64,000 nucleotides of DNA from positions 1 through 64,000 of the forward strand of contig CAYOJW010000006.1 of assembly GCA_964404445.1 (NCBI GenBank), given 5' to 3'. The translations under genes were made by a program, and so were the position numbers. The DNA is from UBA2336 sp964404445 (GTDB taxonomy: Bacteria; Bacteroidota; Bacteroidia; Cytophagales; Cyclobacteriaceae). The notes beneath the pieces are model-generated. The model made no database searches. It saw only the letters and a program-made list of their open reading frames with translations, and was not told the origin of the DNA. Positions 48,968 through 58,700 of the stretch are shown one piece after another (positions within the stretch are counted from its first letter, which is position 1; each line of letters starts with the position of its first letter).

Positions 48968-51919
48968 TCAGCGTTGGCGGGTGCGAAGTTCTTCCAGTTC
49001 TTCAAAGGCATCTGCGGCAAAATCATCGAAGCCAATGCGTTGGGCTTCGGTGATGTATGCCATTAACAACCGTACCGAACCCGGATTGATGTGCTTCGCT
49101 TCGGCTAATATCGTATAGGCGCGTTGCGAGTCGGTGCCATGCGTGCTGTAATACCGTGCCGCTGCGATAATCCCTTCTTCAAAAAACGGGTTATAGGTGG
49201 CTAAGATGCGATAATTGTTTTCGGCTGTTACTGTATCGCCACTCACCTCGCTGATCAGGGCTGTATAGAGCATTTTTTGTAATTGCTTTTGTTGCGGAAA
49301 CGTGATGCCTTCATTGATTTTCGCAGCTAATAAACGTACCTCGTTGCGTGAAGCCAGCAGTTCAAGTTCGAAATGATTAATCTTATCGAACAGGTTTTTG
49401 TCGGTAAACCGCAAACCCGCTAATGCGTTGAAGTAACGAATGGCTTTGCGTGTACTACCGGCATCAAACTGGCGCTGCGCCATTTCCAACAACATCAAAG
49501 CTTTGTAATTGGTGTTTTCAATGGTGTTGATGAGTTGGTTGAATTTAAGTGAATCGGTAAGGCCAATCCGGTAGCGGGCGTATTGGTATTTAATTAAGTC
49601 GTTCTGGTTTAAGGCATCGGTGTGCGAGAGGGTAAGCACATGGCGAATTTGTTTTCCGATTTCGCGGTCGTTTTCACTTTTACTGTCGAGCAGGGTAGCC
49701 ACTGCCTCCAACGCCTGTTCGTGCATGCGGGCTTCGGTCAGGGCGATGGCATTGTATCTTTTGGCATCTTTATAATCCTGCTCTACCGAATAGGCAAAAC
49801 ACTTTACAGCTAACGGTGCATTGCCTTGTTCAAGCGCCCATAAGCCCATGGTGTAATTAAATTTACCCTGCATGGATTGTGTGATGTACGCCACTTCGCC
49901 CATTATGGCCAATGCCCGCGCTACATTGTTTTGGTAATAATAACCATGTGCGAGTGTTGCTTTCAATGCTTCGGTGTAATCGGTGTTTACGGAGTCGGAT
50001 GCAACAACGAATGCCTGCGTTAAAAATGTCGTATCAAGTTCGGTGAGTTTATACACCATATAATTATTGAGCAGGGTGGCCGAAAACAGGTTGAGTTTGT
50101 CGTCTTTCAGGGGATTGAGGGGAGTGGTTATTTTTTTATCGGATTGTGCGGCAATCAGCAATACATTGCTGGCGATGGCATCGGAAGCGGTAAAAGTATT
50201 TAATAACGAATCGGCATCAGCTACTACCTGGGTTTGGGCTAACAAAGCCGTAATGTTAATCCCGGCCGACTGTCTGGATGTTTTATCGGCCAATGCCTGA
50301 TCAAAAAACAAAAATGCAGAATCGTATGTGACTGATCGCAGGTACGCATACCCCAAGTTGTTTTGGATTACACCCGAACCGGAAATTTTTTGTTGCGCCT
50401 GTACCAAAGCTTTTCGCGAGGCCACATAATTATCTTCGAGCAAATACAGGTTGGCATCGTTTACCAAAGCATAGGCGTTGGGGTTTAGCCTGTTAATAGA
50501 CCTGTAATGGGCGTGGGCTTGTTCGAGGTTGTAGCGTTGCGTTTCTATCCCGGCCAGGGCATAGTTGCCCACAAAATTACCTGCGACAAAAGCACGCGCT
50601 TTTTTGTAGTACGGTTCGGCCTCATCAGGCCCTTCGGTAATTAATTGCAAATTACCCATACTGTTAAAAATACCGGCCGTAGCCTGATAAACATACGTGT
50701 GCCAGTCGGAGTACAGCACAAATGCCAGCGTGGCGATTAATCCCGCAATGCGGAATGTTGCATACGGCATTCGCGTGGGGCTGTACAATACTTTATATAC
50801 GTTTTGGTTTACCGCCATGAGTCCCACAAAATTCGAGATGAAGTATAACAGGAAGATCGCACCAAAACCAACATGACTGAATACGATGATGTCGCGGATT
50901 ATTTTCAAAGCGACATCGTTGTAGGTGTTTAAAAACATTCCCGTTGTGGTGAAGGCTACAATCAGTAACGTTGCAATAAACAATGCTCCGAACGGATAGA
51001 AATTAACGATGTTGTCGTACAGGGCTTCGCGTTTGCGGTAACCCCATATACTTAATACAGACGAAATGGTGAACAACAGGTAGAGATTGATGAAGATGAA
51101 ATTCCAGTATATAAGACCAGCTTCGTGCATATAGGCAAGCACTACATTAACTAAGTAAATTACACTGATGATGGTGAAGTGCATTAAACTTTTAGAACTG
51201 GCCGTGCTTTGGCTGGTGAGGTAAACAAACGAAGCCATGATTTCGTGTGCCCCCATTAAAATGAACAGAACGGTTAAAATCAATGCCGGAATATATCCGC
51301 TGATGGACAGGTACAGGAACGGATGCGTTACATCGGCAAAAAAGTAAATCAAAACGCCCAACAATGCGGTAAGCGCCAGAAAACAGAACAGGCGCACATA
51401 AAACCGCGCACTTGTATTAAAAGCGTTGAAATAAAAACTTACTGCGATAAATATAACTGCCGTGAGTATGGTTGGGATTTGGTTACGTTCGCCAAACAAT
51501 GCAAGTACATCTAACCGCAGACTCACTAAGAATAAAACAAATAACCCGGTACCTACATAATACCAAAACCGGGGCAGGGTGGTAATAATGGTGAACAGCA
51601 AAATACCCGCAAGTATTAAAACTATCGTGAAGCTATAAGAGGCTGTCAGGTTAGGGTGTAAAGCGCTGGCGTTGAAAAACTCGTGTGTAACGTACGATTC
51701 AATGGGCACGGCAAGTTCAAAATTGCCTACATCAAAGGTATGGGTTACACCTTCAATCGTTTTTTGGTTTTGGTATTTATCCCAATGCACTAATGTGCCT
51801 GCACCCTGAAAATATCCGTACCAGAAATAGGCGATAGCCGCTATAAAGACTACGATTAGTATATGCCAAAGCGTTCGGTATTCGGTATTCCAGTTTTTCC
51901 AAAAAAATAACGATTGCAT
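48968..51919 (-). CDS. Large membrane protein with TPR-rich C-terminal half, function unknown
   Basis: A 983-residue protein I do not recognise. Residues about 15-410 hold ten to twelve hydrophobic helices. The remaining 570 or so residues are helical, with TPR-like repeats (YKKARAFVAGNF, QAHAHYRSINRLNPNAYALV, NLGYAYLRSVTYDSAFLFF). The membrane part has no clear transporter motif. It lies 42 bases after gatC on the minus strand and may share its transcript. A scaffold or envelope role is a guess. Confidence 0.7.
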   Translation of the reverse strand: MQSLFFWKNWNTEYRTLWHILIVVFIAAIAYFWYGYFQGAGTLVHWDKYQNQKTIEGVTHTFDVGNFELAVPIESYVTHEFFNASALHPNLTASYSFTIVLILAGILLFTIITTLPRFWYYVGTGLFVLFLVSLRLDVLALFGERNQIPTILTAVIFIAVSFYFNAFNTSARFYVRLFCFLALTALLGVLIYFFADVTHPFLYLSISGYIPALILTVLFILMGAHEIMASFVYLTSQSTASSKSLMHFTIISVIYLVNVVLAYMHEAGLIYWNFIFINLYLLFTISSVLSIWGYRKREALYDNIVNFYPFGALFIATLLIVAFTTTGMFLNTYNDVALKIIRDIIVFSHVGFGAIFLLYFISNFVGLMAVNQNVYKVLYSPTRMPYATFRIAGLIATLAFVLYSDWHTYVYQATAGIFNSMGNLQLITEGPDEAEPYYKKARAFVAGNFVGNYALAGIETQRYNLEQAHAHYRSINRLNPNAYALVNDANLYLLEDNYVASRKALVQAQQKISGSGVIQNNLGYAYLRSVTYDSAFLFFDQALADKTSRQSAGINITALLAQTQVVADADSLLNTFTASDAIASNVLLIAAQSDKKITTPLNPLKDDKLNLFSATLLNNYMVYKLTELDTTFLTQAFVVASDSVNTDYTEALKATLAHGYYYQNNVARALAIMGEVAYITQSMQGKFNYTMGLWALEQGNAPLAVKCFAYSVEQDYKDAKRYNAIALTEARMHEQALEAVATLLDSKSENDREIGKQIRHVLTLSHTDALNQNDLIKYQYARYRIGLTDSLKFNQLINTIENTNYKALMLLEMAQRQFDAGSTRKAIRYFNALAGLRFTDKNLFDKINHFELELLASRNEVRLLAAKINEGITFPQQKQLQKMLYTALISEVSGDTVTAENNYRILATYNPFFEEGIIAAARYYSTHGTDSQRAYTILAEAKHINPGSVRLLMAYITEAQRIGFDDFAADAFEELEELRTRQR

Positions 51920-51961
51920 GAACAGACAGGTTAATGAATAGAAAATTTGAGTTGCAGCAGA

Positions 51962-52249
51962 TTAATCCAGCACCTTGGGTACCCGGAAGTAATCATCATT
52001 TTTCAGTGGGGCGTTCTCAAGCACTTCGGTATGCGACAGGGTATTTTGCACAACATCTTCACGCAGGGCATTTACCTCGTGCGACATGGTGGTTAACGGC
52101 TCCACACCGGTGGTATCAACTTCATTGAGTTTTTCGACCCAGCTTACGAGTGCCGTCATGTCGTGCATCATTTTTTCGGCATCGTTGCCATCGAACTCTA
52201 AGCGGGCAAGGTGAGCCATTTTATCGAGCAGCTCGCGTGTAATCTTCAT
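51962..52249 (-). CDS. gatC: Asp-tRNA(Asn)/Glu-tRNA(Gln) amidotransferase subunit C
   Basis: A 95-residue protein matching GatC throughout: ITRELLDKMAHLARLEF at the start, the VDTTGVEPLTTMSHEVNALREDVV centre and the YFRVPKVLD end. It stabilises the GatAB amidotransferase that makes Gln-tRNA and Asn-tRNA. gatA and gatB are not in the window. Its start overlaps the end of the acyltransferase gene by four bases. Confidence 0.92.
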   Translation of the reverse strand: MKITRELLDKMAHLARLEFDGNDAEKMMHDMTALVSWVEKLNEVDTTGVEPLTTMSHEVNALREDVVQNTLSHTEVLENAPLKNDDYFRVPKVLD

Positions 52250-52974
52250 CTGTTATTTGTTTTCAACTCCTGCGCAATGATGTTATATACGTTAGCCTTC
52301 AACGCATCGATGTCTTTTGATGTGTATCCGGAAGGATCGACAGGTTCGTGAAACACAAGCCTGAGTTTTTTCCAATGCAACAGCATGGGCATGGTGTCGG
52401 GCAAAATTATCCAATTATAAGGTAATGTTACAGGCACAATGGGTATTTGTTTTTCGATGGCTAACCGGAAGGCACCGTCTTTAAACCGGCTCATGTACGG
52501 TGGGTTTTCGCTTACGATACCGCCTTCCGGAAAAATCACCAGGCTTTTGCCTTCGTCAAGTGCCCGTAACGACCGCGTATAAGAACTGTATTTGCTGGTT
52601 AGTTTGCTGCGGTCAACCGTAATGTGCAGGTTGCGGTACATAAACCCGAACAACGGTATTTTTTCCATGGCGCTTTTGCCCACAAAAATGGTGTCGTGCG
52701 GGGTTAGCCCCATCGCTACAATGTCGATGTACGAAAAATGGTTCGGGCAAAAAATATACTGTTTTTCAGGGTTGAGTTTGCCCCGAAGTTCACGCCTCCA
52801 CGGAAGGCCGATGCAGATAAATAACGCCATCGCCCACCAGCGGTTAATGATGCCTACAAGTTTATATTGCTTTTTAGCTAAGATGGGGATTAACAGTAAT
52901 GGAAAGAAAATCAGGAAGAGAACTATAAAAACTGTAAATCCATAAACGGTATGAAGTGTTCTGATCAATTTCAT
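52246..52974 (-). CDS. 1-acyl-glycerol-3-phosphate acyltransferase (PlsC family)
   Basis: A 242-residue membrane-bound acyltransferase. The catalytic HX4D motif is CPNHFSYIDIV, and FPEGGIVSENPP is the substrate-binding motif. Two N-terminal hydrophobic segments (about 8-30 and 42-58) anchor it. It probably makes phosphatidic acid or acylates a lysolipid. The ATGA overlap with gatC suggests co-transcription. Confidence 0.88.
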   Translation of the reverse strand: MKLIRTLHTVYGFTVFIVLFLIFFPLLLIPILAKKQYKLVGIINRWWAMALFICIGLPWRRELRGKLNPEKQYIFCPNHFSYIDIVAMGLTPHDTIFVGKSAMEKIPLFGFMYRNLHITVDRSKLTSKYSSYTRSLRALDEGKSLVIFPEGGIVSENPPYMSRFKDGAFRLAIEKQIPIVPVTLPYNWIILPDTMPMLLHWKKLRLVFHEPVDPSGYTSKDIDALKANVYNIIAQELKTNNR

Positions 52975-53002
52975 GTATTAATATTCATTTTTTAATAATG
53001 GA

Positions 53003-53036
53003 CACATAGAACCTGCCCTCCGCAGGCGGGTTCGCA
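53003..53036 (-). repeat. Dispersed GAACCCGCCTGCGG repeat (copy 2)
   Basis: The reverse complement of 45619-45653 with one mismatch, in the spacer between the thioesterase and acyltransferase genes. The flank on the right (towards 53085) also resembles that of copy 1. Confidence 0.7.
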
Positions 53037-53088
53037 TACATGATCATTCCGGTTGGTATAGCTTTGTTTATGCTCATTTCATATAAGT

Positions 53089-53646
53089 TCAGGGCAATGC
53101 GAGGATGCAACGTTCGTGATTTAAAATTTCTTTCGCACGGTTAACTTCAATATGTGATCGGGCATCGTCCATCGCTTCTTTTACTTTGGCGCGAAGGTTT
53201 TTCATGTTCATAGCTTCGATAAAACGTTTTACATCTTCCGTGCTTTCCAAAATAAGTTTGGGTACCTCGGCAGGTTTGTCGTCATCGCCTTTTGCCACCA
53301 TAATAAAGTAAGACGAGTTGGTGTGTTTGGTTACATTGGTTTTTACGTTGTGTGCCTCCACGCGAATACCAACAATAAGCGATGATTTCCCTACATAGTT
53401 TACCGATGCGTGAAGCGAGACCAACTCACCAACCTCTACGGGCTGAAGAAAATCAACGCTGTCAACCGCTACGGTAACACAATATGTGCCTGCGTGTTTG
53501 CTGGCCGTGGCATAAGCAACCTTGTCCATTAGCGAAAGCAAAATGCCACCGTGTATTTTCCCGCCAAAGTTGGCATAAGCCGGGATCATCAACTCGGTAA
53601 TGGTGGTTTGAGAATATCGGACAGCGAGCGCTTCGGGGTTTATCAT
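53089..53646 (-). CDS. Acyl-CoA thioesterase (hotdog fold)
   Basis: A 185-residue hotdog-fold protein of the YciA/Acot type. NFGGKIHGGILLSLMDKVAYATASKH is the conserved helix region, with the catalytic aspartate in LMDKV. It is followed by TVAVDSVDFLQPVEVGELV. It hydrolyses acyl-CoA thioesters. The C-terminal 50 residues are an extension without known motif. The NUDIX gene lies 46 bases upstream on the same strand. Confidence 0.88.
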   Translation of the reverse strand: MINPEALAVRYSQTTITELMIPAYANFGGKIHGGILLSLMDKVAYATASKHAGTYCVTVAVDSVDFLQPVEVGELVSLHASVNYVGKSSLIVGIRVEAHNVKTNVTKHTNSSYFIMVAKGDDDKPAEVPKLILESTEDVKRFIEAMNMKNLRAKVKEAMDDARSHIEVNRAKEILNHERCILALP

Positions 53647-53692
53647 ACGATTGAGGTCAGGTTGAGGATGAAATTACACCAATCCTGGGTTT

Positions 53693-54235
53693 TTAAAAAT
53701 TTCGGAGGCGGGCTACGGCTAAAATACCGGCCACACTCATGCTGTCGGTTATTTTGCCCGAGAGTACCATCTGCAAAGCCTCTGTAAACGGAAGTTTTTT
53801 CACCACTAAGTCGGCCTCGGTTTCTTCCAGTTCGGTAGCGCCAAAGGTTAAGCCTTCGGCCAAAAAAATAAAGCCCTCTTCATCGGTTACGGAGTTGGAC
53901 GTGTGGAAACGCATCAGTTGTTGCCAGTGAGTGGCCGTAATCCCGGTTTCTTCTTTCAGTTCGCGTTTGGCCGAATCGAGCGGAAGCGTGCCCTCGGGGC
54001 ATCCGCCTTCGGGAATTTCCCAGGTGTATTCGTTTAGGGTATAGCGGTGCTGGCCTACCAACCAGGTATTGCCCTGCGCATCTAACGGCACAATGCCGAT
54101 GGCTTTATTTTTGAAATGCACTTTCCCGTAAATGCCGGAGCCACCGGCCGGGTTAATAACCTGGTGTTCTTCTACCCGAATCCATTTATTGTCGTACACG
54201 GTGCGGGATGAAAGTGTTTTCCACGGATTGATCAT
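53693..54235 (-). CDS. NUDIX hydrolase
   Basis: A 180-residue protein with a Nudix box GGCPEGTLPLDSAKRELKEE followed by TGI (GX5EX7REXXEEXGU). The flanking residues (EYTWEIPEGG) resemble ADP-ribose/GDP-mannose pyrophosphatases, so a nucleotide sugar is a likely substrate. The longer reading frame would start with TTG at 54241; the ATG at 54235 is preferred. Confidence 0.88.
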   Translation of the reverse strand: MINPWKTLSSRTVYDNKWIRVEEHQVINPAGGSGIYGKVHFKNKAIGIVPLDAQGNTWLVGQHRYTLNEYTWEIPEGGCPEGTLPLDSAKRELKEETGITATHWQQLMRFHTSNSVTDEEGFIFLAEGLTFGATELEETEADLVVKKLPFTEALQMVLSGKITDSMSVAGILAVARLRNF

Positions 54236-54315
54236 CGGCAACTAAAATTAATATGTGAGCGATAGTCAAATATACGTTTGAATTTTGAACACCGAATTGC
54301 AATTTTTGCAGTGCG

Positions 54316-54912
54316 ATGCTTCTGTCCTGTTTTTCACCCGACCTGATTGAAGCCGGCTGCGATGAAGCCGGCCGTGGATGCCTGGCCGGGCCGGTAGTGG
54401 CTGCGGCTGTAATTCTCCCGAAAGATTACCGCCACGAAAAACTAACCGATTCGAAACAGCTTAACCGGTTGCAACGCGAAACCCTGCGCAAGGATATTTT
54501 GCGCGATGCCATGGCCTGGGCTGTTGCCGAGGTATCGTGCGAAGAAATAGATATGATCAACATTCTCAATGCTTCGTTTAAAGCCATGCACCGGGCTATC
54601 GATAAGCTTACACAAAAACCGCAACTTTTGTTGATTGACGGAAACCGGTTTAATCCTTACGGGCAACTACAACATCGTTGTATTGTAAAAGGCGATTCAA
54701 AATACCTGTCGATTGCGGCAGCATCGGTATTGGCCAAAACATACCGTGATGATTATATGCAAAGCATCGCGAAACAATTTCCGGGTTACGGCTGGGAGCG
54801 TAATGCGGGTTATCCTACCCGGGAACACCGGAACGGCATACGGGCACACGGCATTACTCCGTTCCACCGGAAATCGTTTACCTTGTTGCCCGAACAAACG
54901 GAGTTATTTTAG
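54316..54912 (+). CDS. rnhB: Ribonuclease HII
   Basis: A 198-residue RNase HII that removes ribonucleotides from DNA. Catalytic acids are visible in CDEAGRGCLAGPVVAAAV (D and E), LLIDGNRF and SVLAKTYRDDYM. The length is normal. It is divergent from the NUDIX gene and followed after two bases by the NRDE gene, so the two are probably co-transcribed. Confidence 0.95.
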   Translation: MLLSCFSPDLIEAGCDEAGRGCLAGPVVAAAVILPKDYRHEKLTDSKQLNRLQRETLRKDILRDAMAWAVAEVSCEEIDMINILNASFKAMHRAIDKLTQKPQLLLIDGNRFNPYGQLQHRCIVKGDSKYLSIAAASVLAKTYRDDYMQSIAKQFPGYGWERNAGYPTREHRNGIRAHGITPFHRKSFTLLPEQTELF

Positions 54913-54914
54913 CC

Positions 54915-55682
54915 ATGTGCCTGATTTTTATTTCAGTTCAGCAGCACCCGCAATACAAGCTGATTGTTGCTGCAAATCGCGATGAGTTTTATGAGCGTAA
55001 AACAACGGCTGCCGGTTTTTGGAACGATCATCCACACGTGTTGGCCGGGCGCGACCTCGAAGCAGGCGGTACCTGGATGGGCATACATAAAAACGGGCGT
55101 ATCGCTATGGTTACCAATTACCGCGACCTGCGAAACCTGAAAACCGTTGCCCCTTCGCGCGGAGCGCTGGTATCTGATTTTCTAACCGGTAACGATACGG
55201 CAAAAAAATACCTTGAAAATATTACGCACAACAGTAACCAGTACAACGGTTTTAATTTAATTGTTGGTTCGACCGAAGAGCTTTGGTATCATTCAAATTA
55301 TAAAGAAGGTGTGCAGCCCTTAACGCCCGGCTTACACGGACTTAGCAATCATTTATTAGACACACCCTGGCCGAAAGTTTCGCGCGGCTTAACGCAGATG
55401 CAACAGGTGTTAGTGAATAACGCCATCAACCCCGATGATTTGTTTGCGTTGTTGTCGGACGGACAGTTGGCGTCCGATGATCAGCTTCCCGATACAGGCA
55501 TTGGTGTTGAACGCGAACGTATGTTATCGTCTATGTTTATTAAAAGCCCCGGTTATGGTACACGGTGTTCAACGGTAGTGCTGATTGACCGGCATGATGA
55601 GGTTTATTTTTGTGAACGGGTATATGACGTACAAACCTTTGAATACCGCCAGCAGGTGTTTTCCTTTACGATTGAGAAATAA
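54915..55682 (+). CDS. NRDE-family protein (TANGO2-like)
   Basis: A 255-residue protein starting MCLIFISV, with Cys2 as the likely N-terminal nucleophile, and the NRDE motif in VAANRDEFYERKT. Human TANGO2 belongs to this family and has been linked to haem transfer and lipid metabolism; the bacterial role is not known. A bidirectional terminator follows. Confidence 0.88.
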   Translation: MCLIFISVQQHPQYKLIVAANRDEFYERKTTAAGFWNDHPHVLAGRDLEAGGTWMGIHKNGRIAMVTNYRDLRNLKTVAPSRGALVSDFLTGNDTAKKYLENITHNSNQYNGFNLIVGSTEELWYHSNYKEGVQPLTPGLHGLSNHLLDTPWPKVSRGLTQMQQVLVNNAINPDDLFALLSDGQLASDDQLPDTGIGVERERMLSSMFIKSPGYGTRCSTVVLIDRHDEVYFCERVYDVQTFEYRQQVFSFTIEK

Positions 55683-55712
55683 AAAAATCCCGGTAACTCA
55701 CCGGGATTTTTA
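55681..55712. terminator. Bidirectional terminator
   Basis: AAAATCCCGGT (55684-55694) and ACCGGGATTTT (55700-55710) form an 11-bp stem with loop AACTC. A-runs on one side and T-runs on the other let it serve both the NRDE gene and the convergent large gene. Confidence 0.82.
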
Positions 55713-55743
55713 GTAGAAAGGTGTAGGACACCTGAATGATCTG

Positions 55744-58700
55744 TTAGTTTTTGATAAGCAATTTAAAGGTTTCTTTACCAGAGGTACGGATGATGTACAT
55801 ACCTTCAGGTAAACCGGTTGCATCGAAACTATCCACATCGTTGTACTGGCGTACTACTTTGTTCAGATTATTGTAGATGATGATGTTTGTTGTTTTCGAC
55901 AACGTTACAATGGGCTTAATACCCGGCTGTACCGGATTGGGATAAGCATAGAAACGATCCATACCTGTTCCCGTGGTTTCAACCTTGCGGATGTCGGAGT
56001 AGGTAAAGGTTCCGTCAAAATCAACTTGTTTTAAGCGGTAGTACGATTTTCCACGGAGGGGTTCCTCATCGGTGATGGTATATTGTTGCGGAACAGTGGT
56101 TGTACCCGCTCCGCGTACTTCACCGTGGTATTCAAAATCAGTTCCATCGTACGAACGTTCAATCTCAAAACGATCGTTGTTGGTTTCGGTGGCGGTGCGC
56201 CAGTGCAACTCAACGGTATTGAAATCGGTAAGTTTAGCGGTGAACAATGTTAGTTCAACCGGGAGCGGGTTGGCAGGCGAAACCGAAGCCAGGGTAAACG
56301 GACTGAACGCAGCAACCGATCCTGCGGTAACAATGGTACCGTTGATGTTATCACCGGTTGTTCCGCCATTGCCATGGTTTACCCAGTTGGTTCCTGTCCA
56401 GCGTGTTACCCGTAAATCGGCAGGGTTGGTAATATACCCTGCATTGCAGGCGGCTTCGTTCCAGCTTAACGTTACCGATACGTTTGATGCACCCACGCTT
56501 CTGTCGAGCGTCCAGTATTCGCAACCGCTCACCGTCCAGAACGAAGGATCCCAAACGGCCGGGCTTCCCAACAAATGGTTTTCGTTGAAGTATTGAGCCG
56601 TGAAGGCGTGTGTTGTGGCTGTTGGTGCTGACATAGAAATCGGGCGGTAAAATCCGTTATCGCCTACCGGGAAGGTAAAATCATCATTTCCGGTTTTGCG
56701 TACGGAGCCGTCAACATAACTCAGGTTGTTGGCACCTGTTACGGTAGCATCGTTTGCAAAGTTGAGATAGTTAACGGCATCGGTATGTAGTACACCTGAT
56801 GTGAATATAGCATTTGTGCTGATAGTAATATCAGTATCAAGCGTAACGGTATTAGAAGGTTTGTTCAGGTTTATTCTTCTGAATATAGGGGTTGGTGTTC
56901 CACCGATTTTGTAAATCGTTTGAGGGTTAGTTCCTGTAAACTCCACTACGCCTGTGCCGGCTGCAAGTGTCATAACGGTATTACTGTTAATGGTAATGTC
57001 GGAGGCATAAAGGTCTGTTCCGTTATAAGAAGGACTAAATTCCCCTATTGAACTTTTAACAAAAATTACTGATCCGTTGTAGATGTCACTGTTGGTGCTT
57101 GATAGCCGCCAGCGATTAGAACCACTGAAAGAAAGAGTTGTGACACCGTTAAACACATTTCCGCCAGCATTATCATCGTTACCTGCACCAGCTTTTTCAA
57201 TGGATGTAGTGCCGTTAAATGTTCCCCCTTCAAGCATAACCCGTGGAGAAATAAAATCCACATCACCATTAAAGGTTGTGCCTACTCCTATCCTGAGTAA
57301 TGCCGTTCCGGTGAGGGTCATGGTTTGGGGTGTTGCTCCAAGTTGCGTAAGCCGGTATAGCCTCAGTTCCCCTAAGCTGAATGTTCCGATGTTAAGGGTT
57401 TGACCGGCAGCCAGTATAGCAAAACCGCCAGTGGAATTTCCAATGATGATGCCGTTACCGGCAGTATTGGTGAAAGTAACCGGCCCGTTAAACTGATTGC
57501 CCGCAGAGTTGTCTGCAAATCGTAACCAGTTTGTTCCGGTATTGGTTGCGCTAAGTGCTGCATTAAAGGTATCCGGGTTGGTACCGGCTAATATGAACTG
57601 GCCCGTACCAGAATTTGCGATGGTTGTAATACCATTAAACGTATTGCCTCCTGTGCTGGTGTTATCAGCAGCGCCTGTTTTTTCGATATGTGCTGTATTA
57701 TTATACGTGCCGCCCTGAAGAAATACCTGGGGTGCTCTGAAATCGACCGGGCCGTTAAAGATTACATTAGTTCCCAGGATAAGTCTTGAATTTCCTGACA
57801 GCAAGAGCGTTTGCGGGGTTGTGCCAAGCTGCGTAAATCGCCTGATGATGAGGTCACCCGTTGTAAATCCACTGCCGCCTACAGTTATTGTTCTGCCAGA
57901 GGCAAGGGTGGCACCGCCACCGGCACGTTCACCGAAATAGATTCCACCGCCAAAGGTTGAATTGACAATGATGTTTCCATTGAATACGGTTCCAGGAATA
58001 TTATCAGCCATTCGTATTGTTCCTGCTCCGGTATTCAATAACGTTAAATCATTATTGAATTGATCGAGCACACTAACAGCAAACCTGAAATAGTTACTGC
58101 CAGAATTGGCAATGGTGGTAATGCCATTAAAAATATTGCCCCCATTACTGTCGTTTCCGGTGGCGCCTGTTTTTTCTAAGTACGTTGTTCCGTTAAAGGT
58201 TGTGCCATTCAACTCAAATTGTGGTGAGCGAAAATCCAGATTGCCATTGAAAGTAGTTGCAGGGCCTAATTGTAACAAGGCCGTGCCGGTCAATAATAGG
58301 GTTTGAGGTTCGGCACCAAGTTGTGTAAACCTTCGCAGGCTTAAATACCCGCTGCTGTACCCCAGACCTCCGGTAAGAAGCGATCCACCGGCAGCCATCG
58401 TAGCGGATGCACCAGCCTGACTGGCAATATAAATGCCACCGCTTCCCAGTGTAGAGTTGAACGTTATGTTTCCATGAAACTCGTTTCCGGTAGTGTTACG
58501 GGCAATGGAAATAAGATTCGACCCGGTGTTTGTAAGCGTCAGGTCATTATTAAATATATCGGGCGAGTTTTCTGCCGAATAAAAATATCCGCTTCCCGAA
58601 TTTACGATTGTGGCCACTCCATTAAAAACATTGCCTCCGTTACTTGCGTTGTTTGTAGCACCGCTTTTTTCAAGGTAAGCTGTTCCGTCAAACGTTGTTC

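Noticed and set aside
56072..56596. 174-codon plus-strand frame and several similar ones antisense to the giant surface protein
   Set aside because: Their repetition follows the repeat array of the real gene; they are Pro/Val-rich shadows.
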